Shown here: piece by piece, positions 10,569-22,900 of the stretch
How the letters are laid out: each line of letters opens with the position of its first letter
How positions within the stretch are numbered: position 1 is the stretch's first letter
NCBI GenBank assembly: GCA_040285825.1
Contig: JAUPSS010000004.1
Span: 992,001-1,056,000, forward strand
From: Eukaryota sp. TZLM1-RC
Lineage: Eukaryota > Metamonada: BaSk clade
DNA length: 64,000 nt
Direction: 5' to 3'
Notes under the pieces: generated by a model
What the model was told of the DNA's origin: nothing
The model's database searches: none
Seen by the model: only the letters and a program-made list of their open reading frames with translations
Program-made: the position numbers and the translations under genes

Positions 10569-10795
10569 TCAGTTGTTTATGAAATTGTTGAAATTTACCA
10601 TCACTTCGAAATCAAGTGACAATTTTAAAACATCCTTATGATGAATGAAACAATTCATTATAGAAATTGCTGGTGAATGTGGTGGTGCATAATTTCCATG
10701 TAATTCATTTTCAATAATTTGTCGAAATTTTCGCCCTCCTTGACCAACTGAATGATGATTAAAACCCTGACTAACTACACCGTTTACTTTGAATA
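10569..10795 (-). pseudogene. ORF X fragment, unknown family
   Basis: An open stretch of about 74 codons, unrecognised. Readable core: HHSVGQGGRKFRQIIENELHG, then NYAPPHSPAISIMNCFIHH and KLSLDFEV. It recurs at 24,996 and 48,971 (same duplication) and, strongly diverged but with the same core, at 39,981. No start is evident; it lies directly after a DIM1 fragment in the same orientation and could be an exon or a relic of a neighbouring gene. Confidence 0.4.
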
Positions 10796-10810
10796 ATTTT
10801 CATTATTCTC

Positions 10811-11046
10811 TTTGTTTGGAAGTTCTGCTCCATCGAAAGCAACTTGAAAACTAACGGGGATGAAATCTGGTAGGGAACATTGGCAACACAAACATCAAAA
10901 AGAGGAGATCTACCTTGAGAAAGTCGCTGGAAATGATCTGAACACGACTTCTGGCTCTCGTGTCTGCTTGGAATTGCTTGGTTAATTCTACAACCATGCG
11001 AGGGTCATATTCTACCGCAATAACTTTCTTTGCTACGTCTAAGACT
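10811..11046 (-). pseudogene. DIM1: rRNA adenine dimethylase (Dim1/KsgA family) fragment
   Basis: Dim1p dimethylates two adenosines near the 3' end of 18S rRNA and acts in small-subunit maturation. The minus strand reads KKVIAVEYDPRMVVELTKQF, then IISSDFLKVDL and, after a one-base shift near 10,905, PLFDVCVANVPYQISSP and LVFKLLSMEQNF. These are the family's acidic SAM-ribose loop (A-V-E-x-D-P-R-M), the GD-x-L-K region and the catalytic N-V-P-Y motif, in order. Only about 78 of some 300 residues are present: the N-terminal glycine-rich SAM loop and all of the C-terminal half are missing. The frameshift is shared by all three copies, so these are pseudogene fragments carried as passengers; a functional copy must lie elsewhere. 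Confidence 0.82.
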
Positions 11047-11456
11047 ATTTATGCAAGTAAATCCAAGAACGGAAAATTAATTTAATTATTTTCTATTTAC
11101 ATTTATAATGTTCAACTTGCGATATTTCGATGGAGCCAACAACAAATATACCAAATATGTTTAATTTGAATAAAAAGTTGAAATAAAAACATTGACCCGT
11201 TGTAAACAATATGAGTTAGTAAGCTTAACAATTTTAATTAACCATGTTTTGCTTTTTGAAAAACATTTCGAAGTACCAGATCTCAATTTAAATTTAAGTG
11301 ATCATTTGATATAGTTTCACTTCATTGGTTTTTATATGCTGGTTAATCATCATTTTTTATTTAACAATATTTGATTAAAACTGAAAATAAATAAATGTAA
11401 CATAAAAAACCAAAATTATTTATTGAATAGACCACAGTACTTTAAAATCTTCTACT
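11047..11456. other. Inter-unit flank, no gene
   Basis: Non-coding AT-rich sequence joining unit 1 to unit 2. From 11,174 it repeats the start of the window, so the tandem junction lies in or near this flank. I see no gene. Confidence 0.6.
11419..11424 (-). terminator. AATAAA polyadenylation signal
   Basis: Same spacing after the stop (11,457) as at 252-257. Confidence 0.5.
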
Positions 11457-12249
11457 TCATGATCGTCTGGCAAGCTGCCTTTTGCAATCTTCTATCCTAT
11501 CAGCAGCATCTTCATCACCAGCGTTCTTGGCCTTTTCGTACCATTTGATAGCTTGGCGACCGTTTTTAGGTACACCGTAACCGTCTTCATAACAAACACC
11601 TAAATTGAATATTCCGTACTTATTACCCAATTCAGCAGCTTTTTGGTAATAAAACACTGCTTGAGAATAGTCTTGTTCAACACCAAGGCCTTGGTTATAA
11701 CAGTAACCTAAACTACACATGGTATTAGCATTACCAGCATCAGCACCTTTTTTGAACCAATAAAAAGCTTGTTGATGGTCTTGATCAACACCTTGACCAT
11801 CTCTATAACAAACACCTAAATTAAACATAGCAACGCTGATACCAGCTTCAGCTGCCTTGCTATACCAATAAAAGGCTTGTTGGTAATCCTTTTCTACCCC
11901 ATGACCATTTTCATAACAACAACCTAAACTATTCATAGCACCAGCATGACCAGCATCAGCAGCTTTTTTGAACCAATAAAAAGCTGTTGATGGTCTTGAT
12001 CAACACCTTTGCCATCTATATAACAATTACCTAAATTAAACATAGCAACACTAAAACCAGCTTCAGCTGCCTTGCTATACCAATAAAAACCTTGTTGGTA
12101 ATCCTTTTCTGCGCCAAGATCATGGTTATAACAATACCCTAAACTATTCATAGCACCAGCATGACCAACATCAGCAGCTTTTTTGAACCAATAAAAAGCT
12201 TGTTGATGGTCTTGATCAACACCTTCGCCATCTCTATAACAAACACCTC
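11457..12249 (-). pseudogene. Sel1-repeat protein, frameshifted, unit 2
   Basis: Duplicate of 290-1,082 with the same missing base near 11,992, so the break predates the duplication or is a systematic error. Only a few substitutions differ, for example FSVAM for YSVAM and GIFNLG for GILNLG. Confidence 0.8.
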
Positions 12250-12578
12250 TTTAATACACGATATTCCTGCAGTTTGTGCCATATTAATATTAACAACAGT
12301 GTCTCTAACAGCATCATGTAATGAAGAACGGTAATTTATCAATTTAGAGCAATTAAGAGCATGGCGCAAAGTGATTGAGGTGAACTCGAACAAATACATT
12401 TTTCTTTTGATAATAATTGATTAATGGGGATATTCAAATATAATCTCATTTTTGTTACAAACGCTTCATTAGTGGTGAACATTTTACATCCCAGTAATTG
12501 AGACAGAACTTGTGCTTTGTTACAATTGGAAATTTTGGGTCTCTGTTGAAATAAAAAAAATAAAACAATTAAAAACAA
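12250..12578 (-). mobile_element. LINE-C fragment, unit 2
   Basis: Duplicate of 1,083-1,405. It carries a 6-bp tandem gain (ATATTA repeated near 12,285) adding two codons, which distinguishes it from unit 1. Confidence 0.7.
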
Positions 12579-12601
12579 AAATATTTAATGAACTAAAAAA
12601 T

Positions 12602-13155
12602 GACTGAAATATGACAACGTTCTAATCTTGCGCTAGCAACTGGATGAGCAGCATTTTTAGACTTTTGGTTAGAATTTAATAGCTTTGTGAAGGTCTTTAG
12701 GTACACCTTTACCAAATTCATAACAGAAACCTGTGTTGAGCAATCCATGTGTCCCAATTCGGCTGCTTTTTGGAACCATAAAACCGCCTGAGAAAAGTCC
12801 TGGTGAACACAGCTACAATTGTCATGATAAATGCCTAAATGATACATACAACAGGGTAACCAGCATCAGCAGCTTCATGGTACCAAATAAAAGACTGAAG
12901 GTATTGTTTTTTCCTGTACCACCTTAAACCTTTTGCATCATTTCTTTAGCGGTGCAGCCGCTACAAATCAGATTTATTTGTTGCTCCTGCCCATTCACGA
13001 ATCGGGTTAATTCATCGATTCTAGAACAAAGATGAGATAATTGTTGAGTTTATTCTTGATTTCGTAATTTAAATTCTTCGTTTGTCTGTTTTATACCAAT
13101 GTTAACTTCGCAAAAAGTTTGCTATTTTTGATTCAAGGTTTAATTGTTTGGGTTT
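12602..13155 (-). pseudogene. Decayed coiled-coil/Sel1 gene, unit 2
   Basis: Duplicate of 1,430-1,980 with the same frame changes and the same stop in the coiled-coil relic. Confidence 0.6.
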
Positions 13156-13221
13156 TTTAAGCGCAAATGTGACAATTTTGTTTTCTAATTGGATTGAATT
13201 AATTAACTGAAGGCAATTTCT

Positions 13222-13440
13222 TTAAATTTTTTCTTTGAAAAACTTTTGCTTTCTTACAACACTTCTACTGATTTCTTTGTGCGGTCGAAAGTTGCTGAAA
13301 TCATCACCCGAAAGTCCAATAGCAAAAGGATTTGTTCTGAATGTATTGCATTGAGCACCTCCACCAAATAAAGATGTAGTAAATTGAGTGTTCAAAGGGT
13401 TAAGAAAGGACAAATGTTGAGAAAACAAAATACCAAACAT
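13222..13440 (-). CDS. Hypothetical small ORF, unit 2
   Basis: Same 72-codon product as 2,048-2,266. Unrecognised. Confidence 0.25.
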   Translation of the reverse strand: MFGILFSQHLSFLNPLNTQFTTSLFGGGAQCNTFRTNPFAIGLSGDDFSNFRPHKEISRSVVRKQKFFKEKI

Positions 13441-13516
13441 ATTATTTTTTACAAGTTAAAGGATAATTAATCTATAATTAATTTATCTTATTTTGTCATT
13501 CTCTATAAAAGGAAAA

Positions 13517-13774
13517 TTAAAGAATGGAGGTAGGTAAACTTCCACTAAATGGATTTGTGTGACCAGTAGCGGTAGGACCAAAAGAGCTAACTTTGGTTTC
13601 AGCATCTAGAAGACCAAGTTGTCTTTTACAATCTTCTATCCCTTCAGCAGCTTTAGAAAAACCAGCATCTTTGGCCTTTTCGTACCATTTAATAGCTTGG
13701 TAAAGGTCTTTAGGTACACCACAACCGTGTTCATAGCAAGGACCTAAATTGATCATTCCAACCGCTTGACCCAA
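13517..13774 (-). pseudogene. Sel1 C-terminal fragment with tail, unit 2
   Basis: Same product as 2,344-2,601, with the FGPTATGHTNPF tail. Confidence 0.55.
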
Positions 13775-13869
13775 GTTTTGAAAAACAAAACTTAAAGTAT
13801 ACAGTTCAATGTTGAAAATTCAATAAACCATTGCTGTAAGTGTAAGAGTTTCGTTATTTTTTTATTATT

Positions 13870-14389
13870 AATTTTATTAAAAACCCATAAATCAACATCT
13901 AAATAATCCATCTCTCCCAAAACAAAAAGACTAGATGCAACTAGTATCGTTATTGATACGATTAACTGAGACTGATAAGAAGTTCCTAGTTTCGTAATGT
14001 CAAAGGTCAGGTTCTCTATTAAGTTGGGGAAGATTCAACAAGTGTGGTTCAATACATAGATCATTTGTTCGTAAAAATATAACAAACTCGAAAGTGAAAA
14101 TGATTTGTCTTGAAGGTGAAAATACGCTGTTCTACAATCAAATCATCATTAATTAATTTGCTCTTGTAGTTTTTGTAAGAATTCAAATGTATTGACACTG
14201 ATATGGAAAAAGAACATTGTAGTATTTCCCTTTGGAGGGTTTGTCAATGTTGGAGCAATCAGATAACCAAAAAGGCTTGTCAATAGGAAAATGTCACACA
14301 AGTTGAATAACACCCGATGTATTCAATCGTTTTTCAAATAACCCTTTGTGTAGCATTTTATTGGTAACAATTTGGAAAAACTAAACCCT
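13870..14389 (-). repeat. Repeat R, copy 3
   Basis: Third copy of the 520-bp module, between the fragment above and the stop of the next Sel1 gene. Confidence 0.75.
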
Positions 14390-15562
14390 TCATAACCAAA
14401 CATATTGATCTGACAATTCTTTCCTACAACTTTCTATCCTTTTAGCAGCTTTTGGATGACCAACATCTTTGGCCTTGTCGTACCATTCAATAGCTTGGTG
14501 AAGGGCTTTAGGTACACCGTAACCGTGTTCATAACATTTACCTAAATTGAACATTCCATGCTCATGGCCCAATTCAGCAGCTTTTTGGTAATAAAACACT
14601 GCTTGAGAATAGTCTTGTTTAACAAAACGAGCAAGGCGAAAACATTGACCTAAATTATTCATAGCACCAGCATGACCAGCATCAGCACCTTTTTTGAAAC
14701 AATAAAAAGCTTGTTGATGGTCTTGGTCAACACCTTCGCCATCTCTATAACAACATCCTAAATTAAACATAGCTCTACTATTACCAGCTTCAGCTGCTTT
14801 GATATACCAATGAAAGGCTTGTTGGTAATTCTTTTCGACACCAAGGCCATGGTCATAACAATAACCTAAATTAATCATAGCTGATGAATTACCAGCTTCA
14901 GCAGCTCTTCTCGACCAATAAACTGCTTCTTGGTAGTGTTTATCATTGTAAAATTGTTTTGCTTTTTCAAACATTTGTTGAGGCGTATCACCATCACTTG
15001 ACTCAACTTCTAAATTTTCAAACCCACTCTCCAAATTTTGGTCACGATCACTACCTTCTTGATCCTCATTAGAAGATCTATCATCAGCTAATTTTTGGTT
15101 GGGATTACCGAAATTCTGATTATTTGTAATATTATTATGGTAAATTTGAATTGAATTAATTTGTTCTTTTAATCCCTTTTCTTTTTGAGAAAGTTCGTCT
15201 ATTTTGGAATTTGAATCGTCAATTTCTATTCTCAAATCATTGATTAATTGATCTCTATTATTGATTTCTTGATCCTTTTCGACCAACGTATGGCTTAATT
15301 CTTGATTTCTAGAGACAAGATTAAAGTTCCGAAGTGTAAATTCTTGGTTTAATTCATCAGAATTAGATTGAGCCTGGTGTAAACTTTGATTTTCTTGAGT
15401 TAATTCTTGCATTGTCTGATTTAAATCAATATTTGATTTTCGGAAAATTTCATTTTCTAGGCTCAAATCCTCAATAATTTGGTCTTTTTCAGCACAATTC
15501 TGACAATTTTGCCTTACATTGGGACTAAATTCATTTATCAAAGGCAAATCATTATAAATCAT
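14390..15562 (-). CDS. Coiled-coil Sel1-repeat protein, kinase-less, unit 2
   Basis: Intact 390-codon duplicate of the gene at 3,217-4,389. It differs by a handful of residues (for example R for Q in TLRNFN, H for Q in LSHTL, E for K in QNLESG, H for Y in GHEHG). Both copies keep an open frame, which allows but does not prove function given their recent origin. Confidence 0.8.
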   Translation of the reverse strand: MIYNDLPLINEFSPNVRQNCQNCAEKDQIIEDLSLENEIFRKSNIDLNQTMQELTQENQSLHQAQSNSDELNQEFTLRNFNLVSRNQELSHTLVEKDQEINNRDQLINDLRIEIDDSNSKIDELSQKEKGLKEQINSIQIYHNNITNNQNFGNPNQKLADDRSSNEDQEGSDRDQNLESGFENLEVESSDGDTPQQMFEKAKQFYNDKHYQEAVYWSRRAAEAGNSSAMINLGYCYDHGLGVEKNYQQAFHWYIKAAEAGNSRAMFNLGCCYRDGEGVDQDHQQAFYCFKKGADAGHAGAMNNLGQCFRLARFVKQDYSQAVFYYQKAAELGHEHGMFNLGKCYEHGYGVPKALHQAIEWYDKAKDVGHPKAAKRIESCRKELSDQYVWL

Positions 15563-15596
15563 TGCAAATCATTGTACCACGAAGATTTGGATTGTG

Positions 15597-16300
15597 TGCC
15601 ACTAATGAAGCATTTGTAACAAAAATGAGATTATATTTGAACATCCTCATTAACCAATTATTATCAAAAGAAAAATGTATTTGTTCGAATTCACCTCAAC
15701 TCACTTTGCGCCATGCTCTAAATTGATAACTTATCGTTCCTCATTACATGATGCTGTTAGAGACACTGTTTTCAATATGGCACAAACTGCAAGGATATCG
15801 TGCATCAAAGAGCCCCTGCTAAAGGAAACACTATCTCTGAATAATTTTGGTTCTGACGATAGAGAAGATGTATACTGTGATTGGATTGATAATTCTGAAG
15901 CTATTGTTGACTTTGTCTCATGTAATGTTGCAAACGATACTTTGGTTCACAGAAGAAAACTTAATCCTGTGGCTGCTCTGGATTTTAAAGCAAAAGAAAA
16001 ACTTAGAAAATATGATAAAGAAATTGAAGATGCAAATGTCGATAGAAATACACAGCTGGTTTTTATTGCTTTCCCATTTTCGATAAATGGAAGATTATCA
16101 GTTGAAGCAGAAACTTTTTTGGATGACTTCCAAAAAATGGTGAAAGAAAAAACAATGAAAAGATTTGTTATTCTTTATGGCACTTTCGGATTCAATTTGC
16201 CATTATTAATAGCTTACCTCGGTTTTTCAATCGAATTAGAGAAGCTTTAGCTGTACAGCAAGCAGATGAAGATTATGTAGAGAAAATCTTGGTTCAATGA
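15597..16300 (+). mobile_element. LINE-C fragment, unit 2
   Basis: Duplicate of 4,424-5,127; the ORF spans 15,675-16,250. Shares the asparagine of VSCNVAND with the copy at 32,432, where unit 1 has tyrosine, so these two are closer relatives. Confidence 0.75.
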
Positions 16301-16392
16301 TAGTCGTCACATTAGTTATGATTTAATTTAATCAAGTGTGCAAATTCAATAAATAAATAATTATAACGTTACAAGATACTGAATTAACCCAG

Positions 16393-16497
16393 GATACCGA
16401 TTGAAAAACCGAGGTAATCTATGAATAATGGCAAATTGAATCCGAGAGCACCATAAAACAATATCAAATCTTTTCATTGTTTTTTGTTTACCCATTG
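16393..16497 (-). repeat. Inverted copy of LINE-C 3' end, unit 2
   Basis: Reverse complement of the 3' coding end of the adjacent LINE-C, as at 5,220-5,324. Confidence 0.7.
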
Positions 16498-16500
16498 TTT

Positions 16501-17020
16501 AATTTTATTAAAAACCCATAAATCAACATCTAAATAATCCATCTCTCCCAAAACAAAAAGACTAGATGCAACTAGTATCGTTATTGATACGATTAACTGA
16601 GACTGATAAGAAGTTCCTAGTTTCGTAATGTCAAAGGTCAGGTTCTCTATTATGTTGGGGAAGATTCAACAAGTGTGGTTCAATACATAGATCATTTGTT
16701 CGTAAAAATATAACAAACTCGAAAGTGAAAATGATTTGTCTTGAAGGTGAAAATACGCTGTTCTACAATCAAATCATCATTAATTAATTTGCTCTTGTAG
16801 TTTTTGTAAGAATTCAAATGTATTGACACTGATATGGAAAAAGAACATTGTAGGATTTCCCTTTGGAGGGTTTGTCAATGTTGGATCAATCAGATAACCA
16901 AAAAGGCTTGTCAATAGGAAAATGTCACACAAGTTGAATAACACCCGATGTATTCAATCGTTTTTCAAATAACCCTTTGTGTAGCATTTTATTGGTAACA
17001 ATTTGGAAAAACTAAACCCT
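16501..17020 (-). repeat. Repeat R, copy 4
   Basis: Fourth copy of the 520-bp module, abutting the Sel1 stop at 17,021. Confidence 0.75.
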
Positions 17021-18071
17021 TCATAACCAAACATATTGATCTGACAATTCTTTCCTACAACTTTCTATCCTTTTAGCAACTTTTGGATGACCAACATCTT
17101 TGGCCTTGTCGTACCATTCAATAGCTTGGTGAAGGGCTTTAGGTACACCGTAACCGTGTTCATAACATTTACCTAAATTGTATATTCCATACTCATTACC
17201 CAATTCAGCAGCTTTTTGGTAATAAAACACTGCTTGAGAATAGTCTTGTTTAACAAAACGAGCAAGGCGAAAACATTGACCTAAATTATTCATAGCACCA
17301 GCATGACCAGCATCAGCACCTTTTTTGAACCAATAAAAAGCTTGTTGATGGTCTTGGTCAACACCTTTGCCATCTCTATAACAACAGCCTAATTCAACTA
17401 TAGCACAAGCATTACCAGCATCAGCACCTTTTTTTGAACCAATAAAAAGCTTGTTGATGGTCTTGATCAACACCTTTGCCATCTCTATAACAACAACCTA
17501 ATTCAACCATAGCACAAGCATTACCAGCATCAGCACCTTTTTTGAACCAATAAAAAGGTTGTTGATGGTCTTGATCAACACCTTTGCCATCTCTATAACA
17601 ACAGCCTAATTCAACCAAAGCAAAATCATTACTAGCATCAGCACCTTTTTTGAACCAACGAAAAGCTTCTTGATGGTCTTGACCGACACCTTTGCCATCT
17701 CTATAACAACAACCTAATTCAACCATAGCAAAATCATTACTAGCATCAGCACCTTTTTTGAACCAATGAAAAGCTTCTTGATGGTCTTGACCGACACCTT
17801 TGCCATCTCTATAACAACAGCCTAATTCAACCATAGCATAAGCATTACCAGCATCAGCACCTTTTTTGCACCAATAAACAGCTTGTTGATGGTCTTGATC
17901 AACACCTTTGCCATCTCTATAACAACAGCCTAAATTACACATAGCATAAGCATTACCAGCATCAGCACCGTTTTTGAACCAATAAAAAGCTTGTTGATGG
18001 TCTTGATCAACACCTTTGCCATCTCTATAACAACAGCCTAATTCAACCATAGCATAAGCATTACCAGCATC
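17021..18071 (-). pseudogene. Sel1-repeat gene split by LINE-A, 3' part, unit 2
   Basis: Counterpart of 5,848-6,897 with the same number of units but a different mix: two SNDFA units instead of three, and two NACA units instead of one. One extra T in a T-run near 17,430 breaks the frame into 17,021-17,482 and 17,421-18,122; a homopolymer read error is plausible. Confidence 0.8.
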
Positions 18072-18083
18072 AGCACTTTTTTT
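18072..18083. repeat. Target-site duplication of LINE-A2, 3' side
   Basis: AAAAAAAGTGCT on the minus strand; one substitution from the 5'-side copy at 24,801-24,812. The same substitution is in the third copy at 42,053. Confidence 0.75.
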
Positions 18084-18108
18084 TAGTAACAACAATTTTA
18101 TTCTAAAC

Positions 18109-19939
18109 CTATAAATCAACATCTAAAAAATCCATCTCTCCTAAAACAAAAACACTAGATGCAACTCTCTCATAGTGAGATCCAAGAGAAGGCAAAGCAT
18201 CAGAAACCATCTTCAACATCCCCTTAAAAATAGAAAACACAATTCTATTTTGCCAAAACAATCTGTTGAAATTTCTGCCAGTTCTTCTCTTTACAATCAT
18301 TTCAAAATCATCCAAAAAACGTAAAGCAGTTGGTGCAAGTGGACCAAAAAGGGAAAATACAAATGGATACAAATTGTATTTTGCATGCTGTAGACTGGCC
18401 AATTTGGACAAAGGTTCATGGTATTTTTTGAATTTAAAATTTTCAGCATTTGAAAGGGGATTATGAATTTCAGAATTAACAAGCCTTTCATTTGAGGCAT
18501 TACAAGGATCAACAGACATTACATCTAATAAAATGAAGCTTCCATCTAATCCAGGTATTATAACATCACCTCTATTATTCTTATGAAAATCATCTTCAGC
18601 ATCAAACAGATTTGACAACAGAGGTTCCAAGAAGGATTCAATTCTATGAGATTTACACATACAATATAACTGGTCTCTTACAGCATCATGAACCTTGCTT
18701 CTAAAAGTAATAAAATGTTTACAATTTAACAAATGAGTAGTTGCAATTTCTCGAGAACATTTACAAATTAAATTATGAGGTAAATTATCAGGCCAGATAA
18801 AGGAACGAAATCTCATATTCAGAGTCCAAGCAGAATCGGATAAGAGAGTACCATAAACTTGTGGAATTGTTGTTACTAAGGCAGAAGAAGTACTGTCACA
18901 CATATCTTGTAAAAGATTTGCAAAAGCGGGATTCTTTTTCTTGGCCAAGCCAAGTCTAACATCAAAATCCAAGCTTTCAAAAATCTTTGACAATTTTTGT
19001 TGAAGCTTTTTACAGCAAAACTGTAAATTAAATAGAGATCGGTTTGGAATTTCTTGAATTGATTGAGGAAAACATTTGGTCCAAATTTGTGGCGGTAATT
19101 TTTCAAGTTCACAAGATAACTCATACAAATAGGGACTACAATTGGGGACTAACAGATGAGAATCATCAGGAAATCTACGAGAAAATTCATAAATAAAATT
19201 TTTGCCACCACCCAAGAATTCTGATTGACACAAAATTGAAGATTTAGTAAAACCAATACCACCCAAATTTGCTGAAGGAAATAAATGGCTTTTCAACATT
19301 CCTGGTTCTACATCCAGTAAATCAGCAAAAAATTCTGTTCTCAATGAATTAAAAGAACGACAAAAATCTAATGCTATGGAAGGAGCACAAGATCTCAAAA
19401 TGTGGGTTATTCTCCCAGTGTAGCAAATTTTAAGCATGAAAAATTTAATATGCTTTTCTATATCTAAAGAAGAAATTGAATCAAGTTCAATTTTAATTTT
19501 TTCCAAAATAACTTGCAATTCATTCTGAATTTGAGGCACATTTCCTAACCAACAACCAAGGAACTTAAAAGCATCACTACTATCGTTAGTAAAAGGGACA
19601 ATAGAATCGTTTATCACGAGGTCTTGAGCAGAAGAGCCAATCAGAAGGCATTTGCTGGCATTAAGATGAAGCCCAATATTTTCATATGATTCGGCAATTT
19701 CTTGAGCAACCAATTCTAGTAAATCAAATGAACCAATCAAGGATATATCATCCATATAAGCAACTATTTTTATAGAAGGGTATTTTTGCTTAATGATATT
19801 TAAAGTTTTGTGAATAGCTAAACAAAACAATAATGGGCCTAAAGGATCTCCCTGCTTCACTCCAGAAGATGATTTAAGACCAAATGAATTAAAAATTAAA
19901 TCTGATTCTTTCCCATAAAAATGGTAGAAAAAACTCGAT
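18109..19939 (-). pseudogene. LINE-A2 ORF, RT catalytic and endonuclease part
   Basis: The longest uninterrupted LINE-A reading frame in the window. It runs from the LINE-B junction through SSGVKQGDPLGP, AYMDDISL, the CCHC motif CKCSREIATTHLLNC and the endonuclease core to VDL and TAG. The frame breaks seen at 7,535 and 7,740 in LINE-A1 are absent here, which supports homopolymer error or very recent change in that copy. Confidence 0.85.
19928..19939. repeat. Target-site duplication of LINE-B1, 5' side
   Basis: AAAAAACTCGAT; single in the empty site 8,756-8,767 and repeated at 23,180-23,191. The A-run may partly be the poly(A) tail on the 3' side. Confidence 0.85.
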
Positions 19940-22900
19940 TTTTTTTCTCACTCACTTTCAACGTCCTATTGTCGGTTCGATTGAATTCCTACAGTCTTAA
20001 TGTCAGACACTCTCTGTGATACTGACTGGACTGCAAAAAGTACCGAACGTGATCTTGACAAACCAACCTCCTCAACCACCAATCGTTCTCATTCTCCCCA
20101 CCTGTCACTCCATGCTAGAAAATCATTGGAAAAAAATTTAAATGAAAATATTTCTAAACCCCGCCGCAAATGTAGTAAATGTCGAAAATCCGGACATAAC
20201 ATTGCAACTTGTCCGCTTATTCAAAAGGAAAAACTGAATGCTCGTGCTGCAATTGCTGATTTAAATTTTTCGTTATCACACAATCCTAAAAATGAATTTT
20301 TAAGTGAGATTCCCGATAACACTCCTATCAAAGAAGATCAAAAGGATGAAAAAAAATGTGTTTTTTGTCGAAAGCTTGTTGCTGTCAATGATTCCGGTCG
20401 ACCTTTACTTTTTTGTGATTCTTGTGTTGCTGCTGATCAGCTACGTTGTCCCATTCGTGTTCCTGCTCAGCTTAGTCCGTTGGCTTCGATACCTTTTACT
20501 GTTGTTCTTCGTGCCTTTACTGAAAATCTCCGTAAAGGATTATGGGATGTTACGCCTATTTGGAAATTTTTTTCTGAAAAAGATAAAACTTTTATCGAAA
20601 AAATCAAATTTTAAAAAAATGTTTTTCGAAAGAAAAATTAGTGAGAAAATTAGCTTTAAAAGGACGTTTTGGATCTGCAAAACAATGTTTATTTTCTTCT
20701 GATTTAGCTGAATGTAATGAAAGCACATTGTTCCAATTGAATCATCTTCATCCGGAAAAAAATTTTCATTGTACTAAACCAGATTCAGTTGATTATTGGC
20801 TGCAAAATCCTGTCAATGCTTCTGAGGTATTGAAACTGATTCAGCAAATGCCTACTGGAAAAGCTCCTGGGCCATCTTTGTTGAATTTTGACATGATCAA
20901 ATCAGCTGTTGGACAGTGTCCTGAAATTGCTGACGATCTTGTTCTTTTTTTCAACAATCTTCTTACGTTAAAAATTAAAGTCCCTTTTGAGATGACCAGT
21001 GCTCGCTTAATTGCCCTTAAAAAAAGTCAATCCAAAATCCGTCCAATTGCAATTGGAGAATCTTTTTCAAGAATTCTTGCGTCTCTTGTTTTCAATAGAA
21101 TTGGAAAAAAAGCCAAGGAACTTTTCAGTCCGTTTCAATTTGGAATCAAGACAATTGATGGTGCTTCTTCTGCTGCTCTTTCGTCGGATGTGTTGTTTAA
21201 TTCTAGTGATTCTAATTACATCTTCAATTTAGATTTTAAGAATGCTTTCAATTCTGTATCTCGTTCTTCCATTTTACCTTTGCTGCAAAAGCATTTTCCT
21301 GAAGTTGAGCCTTTTTTCTATTCATTTTATGGAAAATCATCCTCATTGGTCTATGAAAATTTTGACCTGCTTTCGTCTTCAGGTGTTAAACAAGGTGATC
21401 CACTTGGTCCTTTTTTCTTTTGTCTGGCAATTCATCCATTAATGTGCGAATTGAAAGAAAAATTCCCAGAAATAGATATTGTAGCATATATGGATGACAT
21501 TTCTGTAATTGCTCCTATTACAATTCTGAAACAAATAGCAACTTTTATTCAACAGCGTTATGAAGATATTGGTCTCTCATTGAATATCTCCAAATGTTTG
21601 ATTATTGGCCATGAACCAATTGATTTTTTTCATTAATGATGTAAATGTCCCCTTTATCAATTATGATCAGTCTGGTTTTCGTTTTTTTGGGTTGTTATCT
21701 CGGAAATATTGATGAAGTGAAAAGCCAACTTTCGACTCTGTTGACTCAATTTGGAAATGAATTAGAATCAATAGAAAATTTAAATATTGAGAAACATTTG
21801 AAATTCTTTTTCCTCAAAATCTGTTATTCTGGAAAATTTACTCATATTTTGAGATCAACATCACCATCAATTTCCTTGGAGTTTTGTCGCATTTTTAATG
21901 AACAAAGAACTAATTTTTTAGCAAAATTATTGGAAATTGATGCATCTCAGTTACGAAGCCACATTTTTTTGTGGTACAAATTTTGGTGGTGTTGATTTTC
22001 ATAAGTCAAGCTACCTTTGTAAAGCTGCCTTTATTGGAGGTGGAAAGAATTTTATTTATGAATTTGTGAATCGTTTTCCTGAAAAAATTCATCTCATTGA
22101 AAATTGTGGCAGCTCCTATCTTATTTCTTTGCAACAGGAAATTGAAACTCTTTCACCCAATATTTGGGCTAAATGTTTCCCCTCTGATATTGTGGAACTT
22201 CCTTCAAGAAGCTTGCTCTCCTTACCATTGACTTTTGCAAAATTGCAGAAAAAATTTTGAAAGTTTTAGAAAACTTGGATTATATTGTACGTCTTAGCTT
22301 GGCTAAGGAAAAAAATCCCGTTTTTGCAAACTTTTTGATTGATCTTGAAGACAGTTGCTCAAGTTGCTTAATCTCCCAAATTCCCAACATTTACGGCCTT
22401 CTACTTAATGATCTCCAATGGACCACTGCAATGAGATTGAGATGTTTTCTATGGCCTTGCTCATTGCCAAATGATTTAATTTGTCGCTGCAAGAGTGTTG
22501 TTACGCTTTCCCATATTTTTAAACTGTAAGTATTTCATAACTTATCGCTCACTTGTTCATGACTCAGTTCGTGATCAATTATATGCCATGTGCAAAAGTT
22601 TCAATATAGAGGCATTTATTGAGCCACTAGTACGTAAGCTGTCTTCAGATCAAACTGATGATTCCTTTGGTAAAAGAAGGGCAGATTTAGTAGCTCCAGG
22701 GATCGATGGTGTTCTCAATGTTGTAGACGTTGTCTCAGTGGATGTTTGCAAAAATTCTGCTGCTCGTTTAGTGTATTCCGCTGACTCGCCGTTATCTAAC
22801 GCCGAAAAAAAAGAAGATAAAAAAAATATGAATAACCTTTGGCACAGTTAGGTAGAGTGGAACATGTGAAATATCAGTTTGTGCCGTTTGCAATTTCTCT

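Noticed and set aside
19975-19990. GGTTCGATTGAATTCC in the LINE-B leader resembles a pol III B box.
   Set aside because: No A box at suitable spacing and no tRNA fold; a chance match.
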